Shown here: positions 63,055-64,000 of the stretch, piece by piece
Position numbering within the stretch: the stretch's first letter is position 1
How the letters are laid out: the number at the start of each line of letters is the position of its first letter
Source: an uncultured Cytophagales bacterium
GTDB taxonomy: Bacteria > Bacteroidota > Bacteroidia > Cytophagales > Cyclobacteriaceae
Length of the DNA: 64,000 nucleotides
Reading direction: 5' to 3'
Assembly (NCBI GenBank): GCA_913057175.1
Contig: CAJXNP010000015.1
Location: forward strand, 124,001-188,000
Position numbers and translations under genes: made by a program
The notes under the pieces: generated by a model
What the model saw: only the letters and a program-made list of their open reading frames with translations
The model's database searches: none
What the model was told of the DNA's origin: nothing

Positions 63055-64000
63055 ATGGATTTAACAAGCATCGTTTACCAATTTCAATTCACAGGCGAAA
63101 TCGATCAAATTGTACCATTTGGGAGCGGTCATATTCATGATACTTACCTGGTAAAAAATCAATTCGCAGATCAACCTGACTACATCCTTCAAAAAATAAA
63201 TCATCATGTGTTTAAAAATGTAGAGGGCATGATGTCCAATATGGAAAGAATAACCCAACAACTACAAACCAAGTCAGGTGCTTCTCAATTATCAAATATC
63301 TATTTAATCAAAACCCTTCAAGGCAGGTCTTATATAAGTAGCGAAAATGGCTTCTGGCGAATGATGAATTTCATTCCCGGAAGCAAAACCTACGATACTG
63401 CTCCCAATACAGCAATTGCTTATGAAGGGGCAAAAAAATTTGGTGAATTTATATCTGATCTATCCGACCTTGATCCAAACACCCTGGTGGAAACCATTCC
63501 TGATTTTCACAATGTCAGGAAAAGATTCGATCAATTTTTAGCGGCATTAAAAGAGGATCCGGTAAACCGGGCTGTTCATGCACAACCGGAAATCACCTAT
63601 GTCAAATTACAAATAGAAAAGGTTCTGGTTATACAAAATCTTAAAGAAAAAGGGCTGATCCCTTTGAGAATTACGCATAATGATACCAAAATCAATAATG
63701 TGCTGTTTAATTCAAATGACAAAGGACTTTGTGTGGTGGATCTTGATACGGTCATGCCCGGAGTAATCCATTTTGATTTTGGGGATGGTATCAGGGCATG
63801 CGCCAATACGGGAAAAGAAGATGATGAAAACCTGAAAAACGTAAGTTTGGATCTCGCTATGTTCGAAGCTTTTAGTTCGGGCTTCCTGGAATCAACAGCG
63901 CACCTTTTAACCGACGAAGAAAAAAACACCCTTGTCCATTCAGTGGTTTTATTTCCATTTTTAATGGGATTGCGGTTCCTGACTGATTATATTTCTGCTG
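63055..64000 (+). CDS. APH-fold sugar kinase, NahK-like (truncated by window end)
   Basis: A frame open from the ATG at 63055 to the window end, at least 315 residues. It reads like the aminoglycoside phosphotransferase fold: GSGHIHDTYLVKN near residue 23 (P-loop-like), FIPGSKTYD near 108, the catalytic loop ITHNDTKINNVLF near 206 and VVDLDTVMPGVIHFDFGDG near 229, which binds Mg2+. N-acetylhexosamine 1-kinases share this pattern. It starts 45 bases after the nucleotidyltransferase and is coupled to it. The C-terminus is missing from the window. Confidence 0.8.
   Translation, partial: MDLTSIVYQFQFTGEIDQIVPFGSGHIHDTYLVKNQFADQPDYILQKINHHVFKNVEGMMSNMERITQQLQTKSGASQLSNIYLIKTLQGRSYISSENGFWRMMNFIPGSKTYDTAPNTAIAYEGAKKFGEFISDLSDLDPNTLVETIPDFHNVRKRFDQFLAALKEDPVNRAVHAQPEITYVKLQIEKVLVIQNLKEKGLIPLRITHNDTKINNVLFNSNDKGLCVVDLDTVMPGVIHFDFGDGIRACANTGKEDDENLKNVSLDLAMFEAFSSGFLESTAHLLTDEEKNTLVHSVVLFPFLMGLRFLTDYISA

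Overview
The window looks like part of a Bacteroidota chromosome, most likely a marine or Saprospiria-like member. Supporting signs are a type IX secretion sorting tail on a family GH9 cellulase, TAnnTTTG-type -7 promoter boxes, weak Shine-Dalgarno signals, a propeller-type (HTCS-like) sensor kinase, an EFPGG-type TonB C-terminal protein, PorT-like and DUF2490-like outer-membrane barrels and many signal-peptide or lipoprotein genes. I see no rRNA, tRNA, CRISPR array, prophage or intact insertion sequence.

Layout. 1-2.8 kb: a repeat-rich leader, then a GHMP sugar kinase (glucuronokinase-like) with galU. 3.5-10.9 kb: a serine hydrolase, pyruvate dehydrogenase E2, HslV, small secreted or membrane proteins, a DUF92 protein and an MtfA-like peptidase with a SEC-C tail. 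11-17 kb: a three-gene L-fucose/deoxy-sugar oxidation operon followed by a large propeller sensor kinase. 17.1-21 kb (minus): SDR, HAD phosphatase, ICMT-like methyltransferase and DUF885 peptidase. 21.2-25.8 kb: RecQ and a six-hairpin glycosidase lipoprotein. 28-31.5 kb (minus): a SUMF1-like protein, a Tat-exported Gfo/Idh/MocA oxidoreductase and a Tat-exported TIM-barrel isomerase. 33.9-36.2 kb: the GH9 cellulase. 38.4-57.9 kb: two paralogous secreted sulfatases, many outer-membrane beta-barrels and a TPR regulator. 58-64 kb: SDR, lipoprotein hydrolase, TfoX-N and OsmC proteins, an Asp-rich lipoprotein, and a nucleotidyltransferase plus an APH-fold sugar kinase that runs off the end.

The most interesting signal is in 38.4-57.9 kb. 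Five intergenic sites share one composite promoter: a palindrome ACCGTTA-AG-TAACGGT, then AACTTA in the -33 region, then exactly 20 bases, then a TAnnTTnA/G -7 box. They precede (A) sulfatase 1, (B) a DUF2490-like / SphA-like / Omp85-like barrel series, (C) a PorT-like barrel, (D) an 84-residue helical protein on the minus strand, and (E) sulfatase 2 with an NTF2-like lipoprotein, a glycine-zipper protein and a DUF4136 protein. A 553-residue regulator (N-terminal winged-helix-like region, TolB-like domain, TPRs) lies between sites D and E and is the obvious candidate to bind them. I read this as a compact local regulon for sulfate-ester hydrolysis and envelope remodelling. The site pattern is visible in the sequence; the regulator assignment and the physiology are inference.

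Other points: a decayed C-terminal piece of an outer-membrane transporter upstream of sulfatase 1; two inverted copies of a ~132 bp element with hairpin ends (26.1 and 51.2 kb); a palindrome cluster at 3.0 kb; and a SUMF1 protein without the catalytic cysteines, so it is unlikely to mature the sulfatases.
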